In this document: positions 14,579 to 22,970 of the stretch, piece after piece | Position numbering within the stretch: the stretch's first letter is position 1 | Layout: each line of letters opens with the position of its first letter | Assembly: GCA_035604595.1 (NCBI GenBank) | Contig: DATNIE010000014.1 | Coordinates: 1 to 38,059 of the forward strand | From: CAIKZZ01 sp035604595 | GTDB taxonomy: Bacteria; Pseudomonadota; Gammaproteobacteria; Steroidobacterales; Steroidobacteraceae | Direction of reading: 5' to 3' | DNA: 38,059 nucleotides | Made by a program: the position numbers and the translations under genes | Notes under the pieces: generated by a model | The model's input: the letters and a program-made list of their open reading frames with translations, nothing else | Told to the model about the DNA's origin: nothing | Database searches by the model: none

Positions 14579-15134
14579 CAGCGGACAACGGCAGAGGCTC
14601 CTCGAACTCGGCCGCGAGTCGATCGAGCGTGGACTCGCGGAGCGGCGGTTGGCGCCCTGGTCCGACCCCGGGATCGATCCTGCGCTCAGCGTCGAGCGCG
14701 CGAGTTTTACGACTCTGAAGATTCAGGGAATGCTGCGCGGCTGCTGCGGAACGCTGTATGCGACGCGGTCGGTCGCCGCGGACGTCTGGCACAATGCCTG
14801 GGCCTCGGCATTCTCGGATCCGCGCTTTCCGCCGCTGGCGCGTGCCGAGTACCCGGGTGTCGATCTGCAGATCTCGGTCCTCAGTCCGCTCGAGCCCGTG
14901 CCGGTCGACAGCGAGCGGGAGCTGCTCGCGACGCTGCGCCCACACACCGATGGCCTCGTGCTCGAACTCGACGCCACCCGCGCGACCTTCCTGCCCGCCG
15001 TCTGGGAGCAGTTGCCGGAGCCGCAGCTGTTCGTGGGACATCTGAAACAGAAAGCGGGCTGGTCGCCGGGCTTCTGGTCGTCGCGGATTCGCGCCTACCG
15101 GTACACGACCGAGAGTTTCGGCGCCGGCGGCTGA
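14568..15134 (+). CDS. amrA: AmmeMemoRadiSam system protein A (AMMECR1 domain)
   Basis: A 188-residue AMMECR1-domain protein. The hallmark LRGCIGTL appears as LRGCCGTL at 56-63, followed by DVWHNAWASAFSDPRFPPL, VDLQISVLSPLEPV, LVLELDATRATFLPAVWEQL and HLKQKAG, all in the expected order. The human homologue is linked to the Alport syndrome deletion, but the molecular function is not settled in any organism. The ATG at 14568 overlaps the Memo stop, and no separate ribosome binding site is visible, which fits translational coupling. It ends 37 bp from the convergent fatty acyl reductase gene. Confidence 0.92.
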   Translation: MTLDSGQRQRLLELGRESIERGLAERRLAPWSDPGIDPALSVERASFTTLKIQGMLRGCCGTLYATRSVAADVWHNAWASAFSDPRFPPLARAEYPGVDLQISVLSPLEPVPVDSERELLATLRPHTDGLVLELDATRATFLPAVWEQLPEPQLFVGHLKQKAGWSPGFWSSRIRAYRYTTESFGAGG

Positions 15135-15171
15135 CCGGCCGCGTCGGCGCCGCCCCCGGAGAGCGCGCCGG

Positions 15172-17142
15172 CTACCAGTGCACGCCGCGTAGCAGCCGTG
15201 CGAACGCTAGGGCCTCCCGCGTCGGCCGTGCCTCGGGGCTGTCGGGTTTCGCCGACTCCGGGAACATGCGGTAGGCGGTGCTCATCGTCAGCGCACCGAG
15301 CTTCGGCGCCAGCAGGGACACCCACTGGGCGAACAGCCCGAGGCGCGTCGCGAGCCGCTGCGGGCGCCGGATAATCGCCTCGGCGATCAGATCCGCCGCG
15401 TCGTCGGCCCCGATCGTCGGCATCTTCTCGTACATCCGCGTCGGCGCGATCATCGGGGTCCGGACCAATGGCATGTTGATGACCGTGAATGCCACGCCCT
15501 GGTCGGCGAACTCCGCGGCCGCGCAGCGGGTGAACCCCTCGAGCGCGGCTTTGGAGGCGACGTAGGCCGAGAACCGCGGCGCGTTGACCAGCACGCCGAT
15601 CGAGGAGATGCTGATGATGTGGCCCTGGCCGCGGGCCACCATGCTCGGCAGCAGCGCGAGCGTCAGGCGCACGGCGGCGAAGTAGTTGAGCTGCATCGTG
15701 CGCTCATAGTCGTGGAAGCGGTCATAGGAGAGCGCGACGCCGCGGCGGATCGACCGACCGGCATTGTTGATCAGCACGTCGACCCGGCCGTGCTCGGCGA
15801 GGATCCGCGTGACCAGCGCCGCGCATGCGGCCGGGTCCGTCAGATCGCAGGGATAGCTGTGCGCGATCCCGCCCTGCGCCACGACCGCCTCGCGCACCTC
15901 GGCGAGCCGCTCGACGTTGCGGGCGACGAGCAGCACCGTCCCGCCCGAGTCCGCGATCCGCAGCGCGGTCGCCCGGCCGATGCCGGAGGAGCTGCCCGTG
16001 ATCAGCACGATCTTGCCGCGCACCGCCCCGCCGAGGCTCCGGTCGAGCGACAGGTCGGGATCGAGGTGCCGCTCCCAGTAGTCCCACAACCGCCATGCGT
16101 AGTCCTCGAGCGGCGGCACGCGAATGCCGGCCGGCGCCAGCAGGGCCTCCGTCGCCTTGCAATCGAAGCGCGTCGGGTAGTTGAGGAACTCGAGCACCTC
16201 GCGCGGCACCCTGAGGCCGGCGAGCAGCTCATCGAGAATGCGCATCAGCGGCTCCGACCCGATCGCCGCGGACGTCACGGCCGGTGGCAGCTGCTCGAGC
16301 AGGTGCGGCTCGAGCCGAATCGATGCCTGCGGCGCGTGCGCCGCCCTGGCGAACACGTTGAGCGTCTCACCGAGCCGCCGCGGGCGCGGATCGGTCAGGT
16401 GGAAGCACTCACCGTCGTGGCCGGGCAGGTGCGCGAGGTGGACGAGCGCGTGCACCACGAAATCCACCGGCACCAAGTTGATCCAGCCGCCCTCGAAGCC
16501 GATGACCGGCAGCCAGCTCGGCCAGCCGGTGCGCAGCTTCTGCAGCAGCTTGAACAGGTAGTACGGGCCGTCGATCTTGTCGATCACGCCGGTCGTCGAA
16601 TCGCCGACGACCATCGCCGGCCGGTAGATGCGCCACGGAACGCGCGTATCGGCGCGGACCAGGCGCTCGGCCTCGTGTTTGGTACGAAAATACGGATGCT
16701 CAAGCCCGGTCGCCTCCTCGAACATGGCCTCGGTGAACGTGCCCGGGTACAGTCCGGCCGCCACGATCGAACTCATGTGATGGAAGCATCGGCCCTGTAC
16801 CGCCGCGGCAAAATCGAGCACGTGCCGCGTGCCGGCGACGTTGGCAGCGCTAGTCACGGCATCGCTCGCCGTCAGGTCGTAGACAGCGCCGAGGTGAAAG
16901 ACATGGTCGATCTGCCCTTTCAGTGCCGCGACCGTCGCCGCCGGGATTCCGAGACCTTCGCGTGCGAGGTCGCCCTCGACGGCCACAAGGTGGGACGGAT
17001 CAACACCCGCGCTTTGCCTGAGCGCCTCGAAGCGGCCCTGCGAACCGGGCCGCACGAGCACATGGACCGTGCCTCGCTGCCCAAGCGCCGCGATCAGGCG
17101 CCTGCCGATGAAGCCGGTGCCGCCGGTCACGAAATAGCGCAT
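15172..17142 (-). CDS. Two-domain fatty acyl-CoA reductase (alcohol-forming)
   Basis: A 656-residue fusion of two short-chain dehydrogenase domains. Its length and text closely resemble the Marinobacter fatty acyl-CoA reductase, which reduces acyl-CoA or acyl-ACP with NADPH through the aldehyde to the fatty alcohol. The N-terminal extended-SDR domain has TGGTGFIG (6-13) and the catalytic pair Tyr151/Lys155 in HPYFRTKHE. It includes IYRPAMVVGDS and NLVPVDFVV. A linker with LNYPTRFD and LWDYWERHLDPDL leads into a classical SDR domain with TGSSSGIG (382-389), NNAGRSIRR (459-467) and Tyr527/Lys531 in FSAYVASK. The ATG at 17142 follows GGGGAG; an ATG ten codons upstream is possible. It is divergent from a wax ester synthase gene, which supports a role in wax ester synthesis. 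Confidence 0.88.
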   Translation of the reverse strand: MRYFVTGGTGFIGRRLIAALGQRGTVHVLVRPGSQGRFEALRQSAGVDPSHLVAVEGDLAREGLGIPAATVAALKGQIDHVFHLGAVYDLTASDAVTSAANVAGTRHVLDFAAAVQGRCFHHMSSIVAAGLYPGTFTEAMFEEATGLEHPYFRTKHEAERLVRADTRVPWRIYRPAMVVGDSTTGVIDKIDGPYYLFKLLQKLRTGWPSWLPVIGFEGGWINLVPVDFVVHALVHLAHLPGHDGECFHLTDPRPRRLGETLNVFARAAHAPQASIRLEPHLLEQLPPAVTSAAIGSEPLMRILDELLAGLRVPREVLEFLNYPTRFDCKATEALLAPAGIRVPPLEDYAWRLWDYWERHLDPDLSLDRSLGGAVRGKIVLITGSSSGIGRATALRIADSGGTVLLVARNVERLAEVREAVVAQGGIAHSYPCDLTDPAACAALVTRILAEHGRVDVLINNAGRSIRRGVALSYDRFHDYERTMQLNYFAAVRLTLALLPSMVARGQGHIISISSIGVLVNAPRFSAYVASKAALEGFTRCAAAEFADQGVAFTVINMPLVRTPMIAPTRMYEKMPTIGADDAADLIAEAIIRRPQRLATRLGLFAQWVSLLAPKLGALTMSTAYRMFPESAKPDSPEARPTREALAFARLLRGVHW

Positions 17143-17267
17143 GGCCCCGCTCCCCCCGCCCACAATTTTCACAGGTTAGCGCACCCGGAGGCTCCTGGGC
17201 TCGTGGCAAGCCTCTATCGGGGCGCGCCGACCTGCGCTTGCCACCGGCCCGGCCGGGGAGCAGGGTC

Positions 17268-18731
17268 GTGATCCCCGCGCGCCGGCGGATGGCCGGGGCC
17301 GACGCCGCCTACCTGAGGATGGAACGGCGCACCAATTCAATGGTGATCGTCGGGGTCATTGTGCTCGCCGGGCGCCTGACGCTCGGCGAACTGAAGCGCC
17401 TGGTCGCCGAGCGCTGGCTGATCCACGAGCGCTTCCGGGCGGTCCCGGTCGAGGAAGCGGTCGGCGGAACCTGGGTCGAGGATCCGTATTTCGAACTCGA
17501 TGCTCACGTCGGGACGCTGTCCCTGCCCGGCGACGGCTCCCAGGCCGCCCTCGAGCAGCTGGTCTCGGAACTCGCGAGTCAGGGATTGGATCCGCGCCGA
17601 CCGATGTGGCGCTTCGATCTCGTTCCCCGCTATGGCAAGGGGAGCGCCATCATCGAGCGCATTCACCACTGCTACGCGGACGGCATCGCGCTTGTGCAGC
17701 TGATCCTCGGCTTGACGACCGCCGAGCCCGGTGCGCCGCTCGCGCCTCCAGAGCCGACGGCCGAGGATCCGCACCAGGCGGACGCCGCCCTCGCGCCGTG
17801 GCTGTCATCGCTGATTGCGCCAGCCGCCACCTGGCTCGGCGGGGCGATCGCCGGTGGCAGCTCACTCGTCGAGGCGGGATTGAAGCAGGTGCTGCATCCG
17901 CGCGAGGCCATCGGCGATGCGCGCCACCTAGCCGGCATGGCCGCGGAACTTGCCAGCGTCGCCGCCCTGCCGGACGATCCGCCTAGCCCGATCAAGGGCC
18001 CGCTCGGTGCCCTGAAGTCCGTTGCGTGGAGCAAGCCGTTGCCGGTGCACGAGCTGCGCACCGTCGCCCATGCGCTCGGCTGCACGCTGAATGACGTGCT
18101 GATGGCGGTGATTGCCGGCGCCCTCGGCAGCTACCTTCGCCGCCGCGGCTGCGACACCAAGGGACGCACGTTGCGGGCGACACTGCCGGTCAACCTCAGG
18201 CTCGCCGACGAGCCGGCCTCGCTCGGCAACCGTTTCGGCCTCGTCGTGCTGCCGCTGCCGATCGGCATTGCCCATCCGCTCAAGCGATTGTATGCCGTGC
18301 GCGAGGCGATGCGGACACTGAAGGGCTCGCCTCAGGCGGCTGCCGCGTTCGTGACGCTCACTGCGCTCGGCCACCTGCCAGCGGCCGTGGAAACCCTGGT
18401 CATCGACATGCTGAGCGGCAAGGCCTCGGCGGTGATCACCAACGTTCCCGGGCCGCCGCGGCCCATCTATCTGTGCGACCGCCTGATCAGCGAGATGCAC
18501 TTCTGCGTGCCACAGAGCGGCACGATCGGGCTCGGCATCAGCCTGTTCAGCTATGCCGGCGAACTGCAATTCGGCGTCATCGCCGACCGTGGCCTCGTGC
18601 CCTCGCCGCACGCAATCGCCGACGGCTTTGCCGAGGAGTTCGAGCGCCTGCTGCTGCTCACGGTGCTCGGAATCGCCCACATGCGCGCGCCCCGGTTTCC
18701 TCGGGCTCGATCATCGCCGGAGCCGACCTAA
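17268..18731 (+). CDS. Wax ester synthase / diacylglycerol acyltransferase (WS/DGAT)
   Basis: A 487-residue acyltransferase of the bacterial WS/DGAT family, which joins acyl-CoA to fatty alcohols (wax esters) or diacylglycerol (triacylglycerol) at the inner membrane face. The active-site motif HHCYADG is at residues 133-139. Family marks also visible are DAAYLRMERRTNSM at the N-terminus, RPMWRFDLV before the active site and NDVLMAVIAGAL in the second half. ATLPVNLR and ITNVPGPPRPIYLC follow. The GTG at 17268 has GGGGAG seven bases upstream; the ATG at 17289 or the TTG at 17238 are alternatives. It starts 125 bp from the divergent acyl reductase, which supplies the likely alcohol substrate. 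Whether wax esters or triacylglycerol dominate cannot be read from sequence. Confidence 0.93.
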   Translation: MIPARRRMAGADAAYLRMERRTNSMVIVGVIVLAGRLTLGELKRLVAERWLIHERFRAVPVEEAVGGTWVEDPYFELDAHVGTLSLPGDGSQAALEQLVSELASQGLDPRRPMWRFDLVPRYGKGSAIIERIHHCYADGIALVQLILGLTTAEPGAPLAPPEPTAEDPHQADAALAPWLSSLIAPAATWLGGAIAGGSSLVEAGLKQVLHPREAIGDARHLAGMAAELASVAALPDDPPSPIKGPLGALKSVAWSKPLPVHELRTVAHALGCTLNDVLMAVIAGALGSYLRRRGCDTKGRTLRATLPVNLRLADEPASLGNRFGLVVLPLPIGIAHPLKRLYAVREAMRTLKGSPQAAAAFVTLTALGHLPAAVETLVIDMLSGKASAVITNVPGPPRPIYLCDRLISEMHFCVPQSGTIGLGISLFSYAGELQFGVIADRGLVPSPHAIADGFAEEFERLLLLTVLGIAHMRAPRFPRARSSPEPT

Positions 18732-18884
18732 GGCGCTGCGCCAACTCCTGCGGCGTGATTGCCGCCGGTGTGCCCGGCCACGGCCGCTGCGCACGGGAAG
18801 CGGCTGAGATCACGTTGGACTCGCGGCGGGAGGCCCTGCGCCTCGCTACGGCAACTACGGAATCGGTTTTCGCGGCTGCGCGAC

Positions 18885-18890
18885 GATAAT
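18885..18890 (+). promoter_or_regulatory. Possible -10 element upstream of the phasin gene
   Basis: GATAAT at 18885-18890 matches five of six consensus bases and lies about 60 bases before the phasin start at 18954. No good -35 hexamer stands at 16-18 bp, so either an activator is needed or the match is chance. The 222 bp between the WS/DGAT stop and the phasin start hold no gene. Confidence 0.3.
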
Positions 18891-18953
18891 GCCGATGGAC
18901 AGAGGTGGATCTGAGGCGCTGCGGCAGACCGCATGCCGCGCAAGGAGATGGCA

Positions 18954-19457
18954 ATGGCAGTAAGAAAGACCCGCAAGAGCACTCGTGGCAGAAAGCCGCG
19001 CCGCATCACACGCAAGACCGACGTCACGCTCGTCGATGCCGTCCACCAGATCTGGCTCGCCGGCATGGGAGCGCTGGCGCAGGCGCAGAAGGACGGCCCG
19101 CGCGCGTTCGAGACGCTGATCGTCGACGGCGCCGAGTTCATCGACCGCAGCCGTACGCATGCCGAGAAGTCGCTGCGCGAGGCGATCGCGACGGTGCAGA
19201 GCGCCGTGGCGGAGCGGATGCAGGGCACTCGCGACCAGGCGACCGAGACCTGGGACAACCTCGAGAAGCTGTTCCAGGGTCGCGTCCAGCGCGTGTTGCA
19301 CCAGGTCGGCGTGCCAACCGCCGCGGAGGTCAAGGCCCTGACGAAGCGGATCGACACGCTCAACAGCAACGTCGCCTCCCTCGCCAAGGCGCGGCAGAAG
19401 GTCGCGCGCCGTCGGCCGGCAACGAAGCGGGTCGCGCCGGCGCGAGCCGCGGCCTAA
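18954..19457 (+). CDS. Phasin family granule-associated protein (PhaF/PhaI-like)
   Basis: A 167-residue basic protein with the phasin layout. The core VDAVHQIWLAGMGALAQAQ resembles the N-terminal helix of Pseudomonas PhaI/PhaF, followed by AFETLIVDGAEF and long amphipathic helices up to about residue 145. The N-terminal segment (KTRKSTRGRKPRRITRK) and the C-terminal tail (RRRPATKRVAPARAAA) are Lys/Arg-rich; the tail recalls the DNA-binding tail of PhaF. Phasins coat storage granules. No polyhydroxyalkanoate synthase is in the window, while a wax ester synthase is directly upstream, so coating of lipid bodies is a possibility. I choose the ATG at 18954 because AAGGAG lies six bases upstream; ATGs at 18933 and 18948 are worse placed. 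Confidence 0.82.
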   Translation: MAVRKTRKSTRGRKPRRITRKTDVTLVDAVHQIWLAGMGALAQAQKDGPRAFETLIVDGAEFIDRSRTHAEKSLREAIATVQSAVAERMQGTRDQATETWDNLEKLFQGRVQRVLHQVGVPTAAEVKALTKRIDTLNSNVASLAKARQKVARRRPATKRVAPARAAA

Positions 19458-19466
19458 CGAGTTCCG

Positions 19467-20675
19467 GTGCTGACGCTGCAGCCGGCGCCGCGGCCCCGGC
19501 GCTACGCGACGCCGCGTCTTGGCCTCGCGCTCGCCGGCGGGGGTCCACTGGGCGCGTTCTACGAGCTCGGGGTCCTGCACGCGCTTGGCGAGGCGTGCGA
19601 GGGGCTGGACCTCACGAACCTCGACACTTACGTCGGCGTCAGCTCCGGCGCCATGATCGCCGCAGGGCTCGTCAATGGCTTCGACACCGCCGACATGGGG
19701 GTCGTGTTCATCGAGAACGCGGCCCTCGAGTATCCGGTGTCCCCGGGGCTGTTCCTGCAGCCAGCGTTCCGCGAGTACTTCGAGCGCGTGCGCGGCGCGC
19801 CGGGGCTGATCACTGCGGTGTTACGCCAGTACCTCAATGCCCCGCGCGACGGGGCGTGGGCCGCAGCGCTCGAGCCGCTCGGACGCCTGCTGCCGACCGG
19901 GATCCTCGACAACCGCCCGTTCACCGACTTCCTGGCGCGGTTGCTGTCGCAGCATGGACGGACCAATGACTTCCGCAAGCTCCCGCATCCGCTGTACGTG
20001 ATCGCTACCGATCTCGACGGCGGTACCGAGGCCCGGTTCGGCGCGCCACCCCTCGACCACGTGCCGATCTCGCTCGCGATCCGCGCGAGCACGGCGCTGC
20101 CCGGCCTGTACCCACCGGTTGACATCGAGGGTCATACCTACGTCGACGGTGCGCTGCTGCGGACCATGCACGCCTCGGTCGCGCTCGAGAAAGGCGCCAG
20201 CCTCGTCATCTGCGTGAACCCGCTCGTGGCCTTCGACGGCTACGCGAGCGGCCACCGCAGCACCGACCTCGCCCGTTTCGGGCTGCCGCATGTGCTCAAC
20301 CAGACGTTTCGCGCGCTCATTTCCTCGCGCATGCAGGTCGGAGTCGCCGCCTACCGCGGCCGTTTCCCGAGGAGCGACATGCTGCTGTTCCAGCCGGACC
20401 GCTCCGACGAGGAGATGTTTTTCGTCAACGTGTTCAAGTACTCCGACCGGCGCCGGCTCGTCGAGCACAGCTACCAGCGGACGCGCCGCGACCTCGCGCG
20501 ACACGCGCGCCAGCTCGCGCCGCTGCTCGCCCGTCACGGGTTGCGGCTGCGACCGGCGGTTCTCGCGGACGGCACGCGCACCTTCCGCGGCGCGGTGCAC
20601 GAGCGGCAGCGCCGCTTCGGATTGATGACGGGCCGGCTGGCGGCGAGCCTCGACGAGCTCGAAGCGCTGCTCTAG
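19467..20675 (+). CDS. Patatin-like phospholipase / lipid acyl hydrolase
   Basis: A 402-residue patatin-domain protein expected to hydrolyse acyl esters with a Ser-Asp dyad. The oxyanion loop is GGGPLGA (24-30), the nucleophile elbow GVSSG (57-61, Ser59), and the acid lies in DGA (227-229). SLAIRASTALPGLYPPV before the Asp is typical of the family. There is no signal peptide, so it is probably cytoplasmic or on granules. The C-terminal 100 residues are Arg-rich. The GTG at 19467 follows the phasin stop by nine bases, so the two genes are very likely co-transcribed. Possible substrates are phospholipids, triacylglycerol or wax esters; the neighbours favour storage lipids. Confidence 0.86.
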   Translation: MLTLQPAPRPRRYATPRLGLALAGGGPLGAFYELGVLHALGEACEGLDLTNLDTYVGVSSGAMIAAGLVNGFDTADMGVVFIENAALEYPVSPGLFLQPAFREYFERVRGAPGLITAVLRQYLNAPRDGAWAAALEPLGRLLPTGILDNRPFTDFLARLLSQHGRTNDFRKLPHPLYVIATDLDGGTEARFGAPPLDHVPISLAIRASTALPGLYPPVDIEGHTYVDGALLRTMHASVALEKGASLVICVNPLVAFDGYASGHRSTDLARFGLPHVLNQTFRALISSRMQVGVAAYRGRFPRSDMLLFQPDRSDEEMFFVNVFKYSDRRRLVEHSYQRTRRDLARHARQLAPLLARHGLRLRPAVLADGTRTFRGAVHERQRRFGLMTGRLAASLDELEALL

Positions 20676-20690
20676 CGGGCAGCACCGACC

Positions 20691-21380
20691 GTGCCGCGCC
20701 TCGCCGAGCTGCTCGCGGACAATCGCGCACAGCGGTCCGCCGAGGCCGCGGATCCGGTGCTACGCACCGCACTGCCACGCCTGCGGGACTTCCAGCGCGC
20801 ACGTCTCGCCGCGACCTACCGGGATCTCGTGGCCAGCGAGCGCTACCGCGCGGCGGCCGAGTTCTTCCTCAGCGAGCTTTACGGCAATCTCGATCCCGGG
20901 CCGCGCGATAAGCAGCTCGCGCGGGCCGCGGGGGCGTTTGAGCGGGCCCTGCCGGCAGCGGCGCTCGCGGTGCTCGAGCAGGCGGTGGCACTCGAGCTCC
21001 TGACGCAGACGCTCGACGCCGGGCTCGCGCGGTTGCTTGCGCAGGCCGAGCCGATCACCGCCGACAGTTACGGGCGTGCCTACCGGGCTCTCGGCCGGCG
21101 CCCGGAGCGAGTGCGCCAGATCGAGATGATCGTCGACATCGGCGAGGCGCTCGACCGCTGGCTCGCCCGACGAGCCGTCGGCGCGCTGCTCACGCTGTCA
21201 CGTGCGCCGGCCCGGGCGGCGGGATTCGGCGCGCTTCAGGATTTCCTCGAGTGCGGCTACCACGCTTTCCGCCAGCTCGGCGGTGCGGGAGAATTCATGG
21301 CAACGGTCAAGGCGCGAGAGACCGAGTTGCTCGAGCGGCTGTACGCCGGCGAACCGGACCCGTTCCGGGGAGGACCCTGA
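20691..21380 (+). CDS. Conserved-looking protein of unknown function in the lipid operon
   Basis: I cannot assign this 229-residue protein to a named family. It is almost entirely helical by composition, with no signal peptide or membrane segment. A phrase near residue 63, AAEFFLSELYGNLDP, looks like a conserved family signature, and RQIEMIVDIGEALDRW lies in the second half. The GTG at 20691 starts 15 bases after the patatin gene, and its TGA shares a base with the ATG of the following GMC oxidoreductase (TGATG at 21378-21382), so translation of the two is coupled. Context suggests a role in storage-lipid turnover or as a partner of the oxidoreductase, but nothing in the sequence proves it. 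Confidence 0.75.
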   Translation: MPRLAELLADNRAQRSAEAADPVLRTALPRLRDFQRARLAATYRDLVASERYRAAAEFFLSELYGNLDPGPRDKQLARAAGAFERALPAAALAVLEQAVALELLTQTLDAGLARLLAQAEPITADSYGRAYRALGRRPERVRQIEMIVDIGEALDRWLARRAVGALLTLSRAPARAAGFGALQDFLECGYHAFRQLGGAGEFMATVKARETELLERLYAGEPDPFRGGP

Positions 21381-22954
21381 TGATGACCGTCGACCATCTG
21401 ATCATCGGCGCGGGCTCGGCGGGCTCGGTGCTCGCCCACCGGCTGTCGGCCGATCCGGCCCGACGAGTCGTGCTGCTCGAGGCGGGTGGCCGCGACTGGC
21501 ATCCGTTCATCCACATGCCGGCCGGGATCGCCAGGCTGGTGTCGATCCTGTCGCTCAACTGGGACTACTACACCGAGCCCGAGCCCGAGCTGAACGGCCG
21601 GCGGCTGTGGTGGCCCCGCGGCCGGGTGCTCGGTGGGTCGAGCTCGATCAACGCGATGTGCTACACGCGCGGCCAGCGCGAGGACTACGACGGCTGGGTG
21701 GCGCTCGGCGCGAGCGGCTGGGGCTGGGAGCAGGTCCTGCCGTTCTTCCGCCGCGCCGAGGACCAGGCGCGCGGCGCCGACTCGTTCCACGGGGTCGGCG
21801 GGCCGCTGAGCGTCGCGGACCTCAGATACAAGAATCCGCTGTCGCAGGTGTTCCTGGACGCCGCGCGCGCGGCTGGCTACCCCGACAACCCCGACTTCAA
21901 TGGCGCGCAGCAGACAGGCGTTGGCTGGTACCAGGTCACGCAGCGGCAGGGCCGGCGCTGCAGCGCGGCGGCCGCCTATCTGCATCCGGCGCTCGGCCGA
22001 CCGAATTTCACTCTCAAGACGCGCGCGCTCGCAACGCGCCTGCTGTTCGACGGCACGCGGGTCACGGGCGCGGAGTACTCGCACCGCGGCGCCCGCCACA
22101 CCGTCCACGCCGGCGCAGTCACGCTCGCGGGCGGTGCGATCAACTCACCCCAGCTGCTGCTGCTGTCCGGCGTCGGGCCGGCGGCCGAGCTCGAGCGCCT
22201 GGGGATCAGCGTGCGGCTCGACCTGCCCGGGGTCGGCGCGAACCTGCAGGACCACCTCGACTTCTGCACGCTGTACAAGGCGCTGCGGCCAATCAGCTAT
22301 GACTTCTCGCTGCTCGAGGAGGCGCTGGTCGGGCTGCGCTACTACCTGACGCACAACGGCCCGGGCAGCTCCAACGTCGCCGAGGCGGGCGGTTTCGTCC
22401 GGACCCGCCTCGCAACGGACGATCGCGCCGACGTGCAGCTGCATTTCGTGCCGGCGCAGCTCGACGATCATGGCCGCAACCGGATGCCGGGGCACGGCTT
22501 CACGCTGCACGCCTGCGTGCTCAGGCCGGCGAGCCGCGGCACGATTCGCCTCGCCTCGACCGACCCGGCCGCGCCGCCGCGCATCCACGCGAACTACCTG
22601 TCAGCACCCGGCGATGCGGCGACGCTGATCGAGGGCATCCGCGTGTCGCGACAGATCCTCGCGGCGGCACCGTTCACGCCGCACCGCGGCGTCGAGGTGT
22701 ATCCGGGATCCGCAGCGCAGTCGGACGCCGACCTGTTGGCGGCGATCCGCGCCAAGGCCGAGACCATCTATCACCCTTCCGGCACCTGCCGGATGGGCAC
22801 CGACGCCGGCGCCGTCGTCGACCCGACGCTGCGGGTCCGGGGACTCGCAGGACTGTCGGTGGTCGATGCCTCGGTGATGCCGCGGCTCGTCAGCGGCAAC
22901 ACCAATGCGCCGATCATCATGATCGCGGAAAAGGCCGCCGAGCTGTTGGCGTGA
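21380..22954 (+). CDS. GMC family FAD-dependent alcohol oxidoreductase
   Basis: A 524-residue flavoenzyme of the glucose-methanol-choline family. The FAD-binding start is HLIIGAGSAGSVLAHRL (GxGxxG at 10-15), followed by VLLEAGG. The first GMC signature is WPRGRVLGGSSSINAM and the second is GAINSPQLLLLSGVG. The C-terminal catalytic region YHPSGTCRMG carries the active-site His, and MPRLVSGNTNAPIIMIAEKAAE closes the fold. It resembles AlkJ-type alcohol dehydrogenases and choline dehydrogenase. Next to acyl reductase, wax synthase and lipase genes, oxidation of fatty alcohols to aldehydes is the most economical guess. GGGGAGGA stands five bases before the ATG at 21380, which overlaps the previous stop. 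Confidence 0.9.
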   Translation: MMTVDHLIIGAGSAGSVLAHRLSADPARRVVLLEAGGRDWHPFIHMPAGIARLVSILSLNWDYYTEPEPELNGRRLWWPRGRVLGGSSSINAMCYTRGQREDYDGWVALGASGWGWEQVLPFFRRAEDQARGADSFHGVGGPLSVADLRYKNPLSQVFLDAARAAGYPDNPDFNGAQQTGVGWYQVTQRQGRRCSAAAAYLHPALGRPNFTLKTRALATRLLFDGTRVTGAEYSHRGARHTVHAGAVTLAGGAINSPQLLLLSGVGPAAELERLGISVRLDLPGVGANLQDHLDFCTLYKALRPISYDFSLLEEALVGLRYYLTHNGPGSSNVAEAGGFVRTRLATDDRADVQLHFVPAQLDDHGRNRMPGHGFTLHACVLRPASRGTIRLASTDPAAPPRIHANYLSAPGDAATLIEGIRVSRQILAAAPFTPHRGVEVYPGSAAQSDADLLAAIRAKAETIYHPSGTCRMGTDAGAVVDPTLRVRGLAGLSVVDASVMPRLVSGNTNAPIIMIAEKAAELLA

Positions 22955-22970
22955 TCCGCCGGCCGGCCGG

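Noticed and set aside
15619..17271. 550-codon open frame on the plus strand
   Set aside because: Antisense shadow of the two-domain acyl reductase, whose motifs on the other strand are unambiguous.
18954..19457. Idea that this is a polyhydroxyalkanoate operon
   Set aside because: No PHA synthase, depolymerase or reductase gene is present; the neighbours handle acyl esters and alcohols. The phasin call stands but the polymer does not follow.
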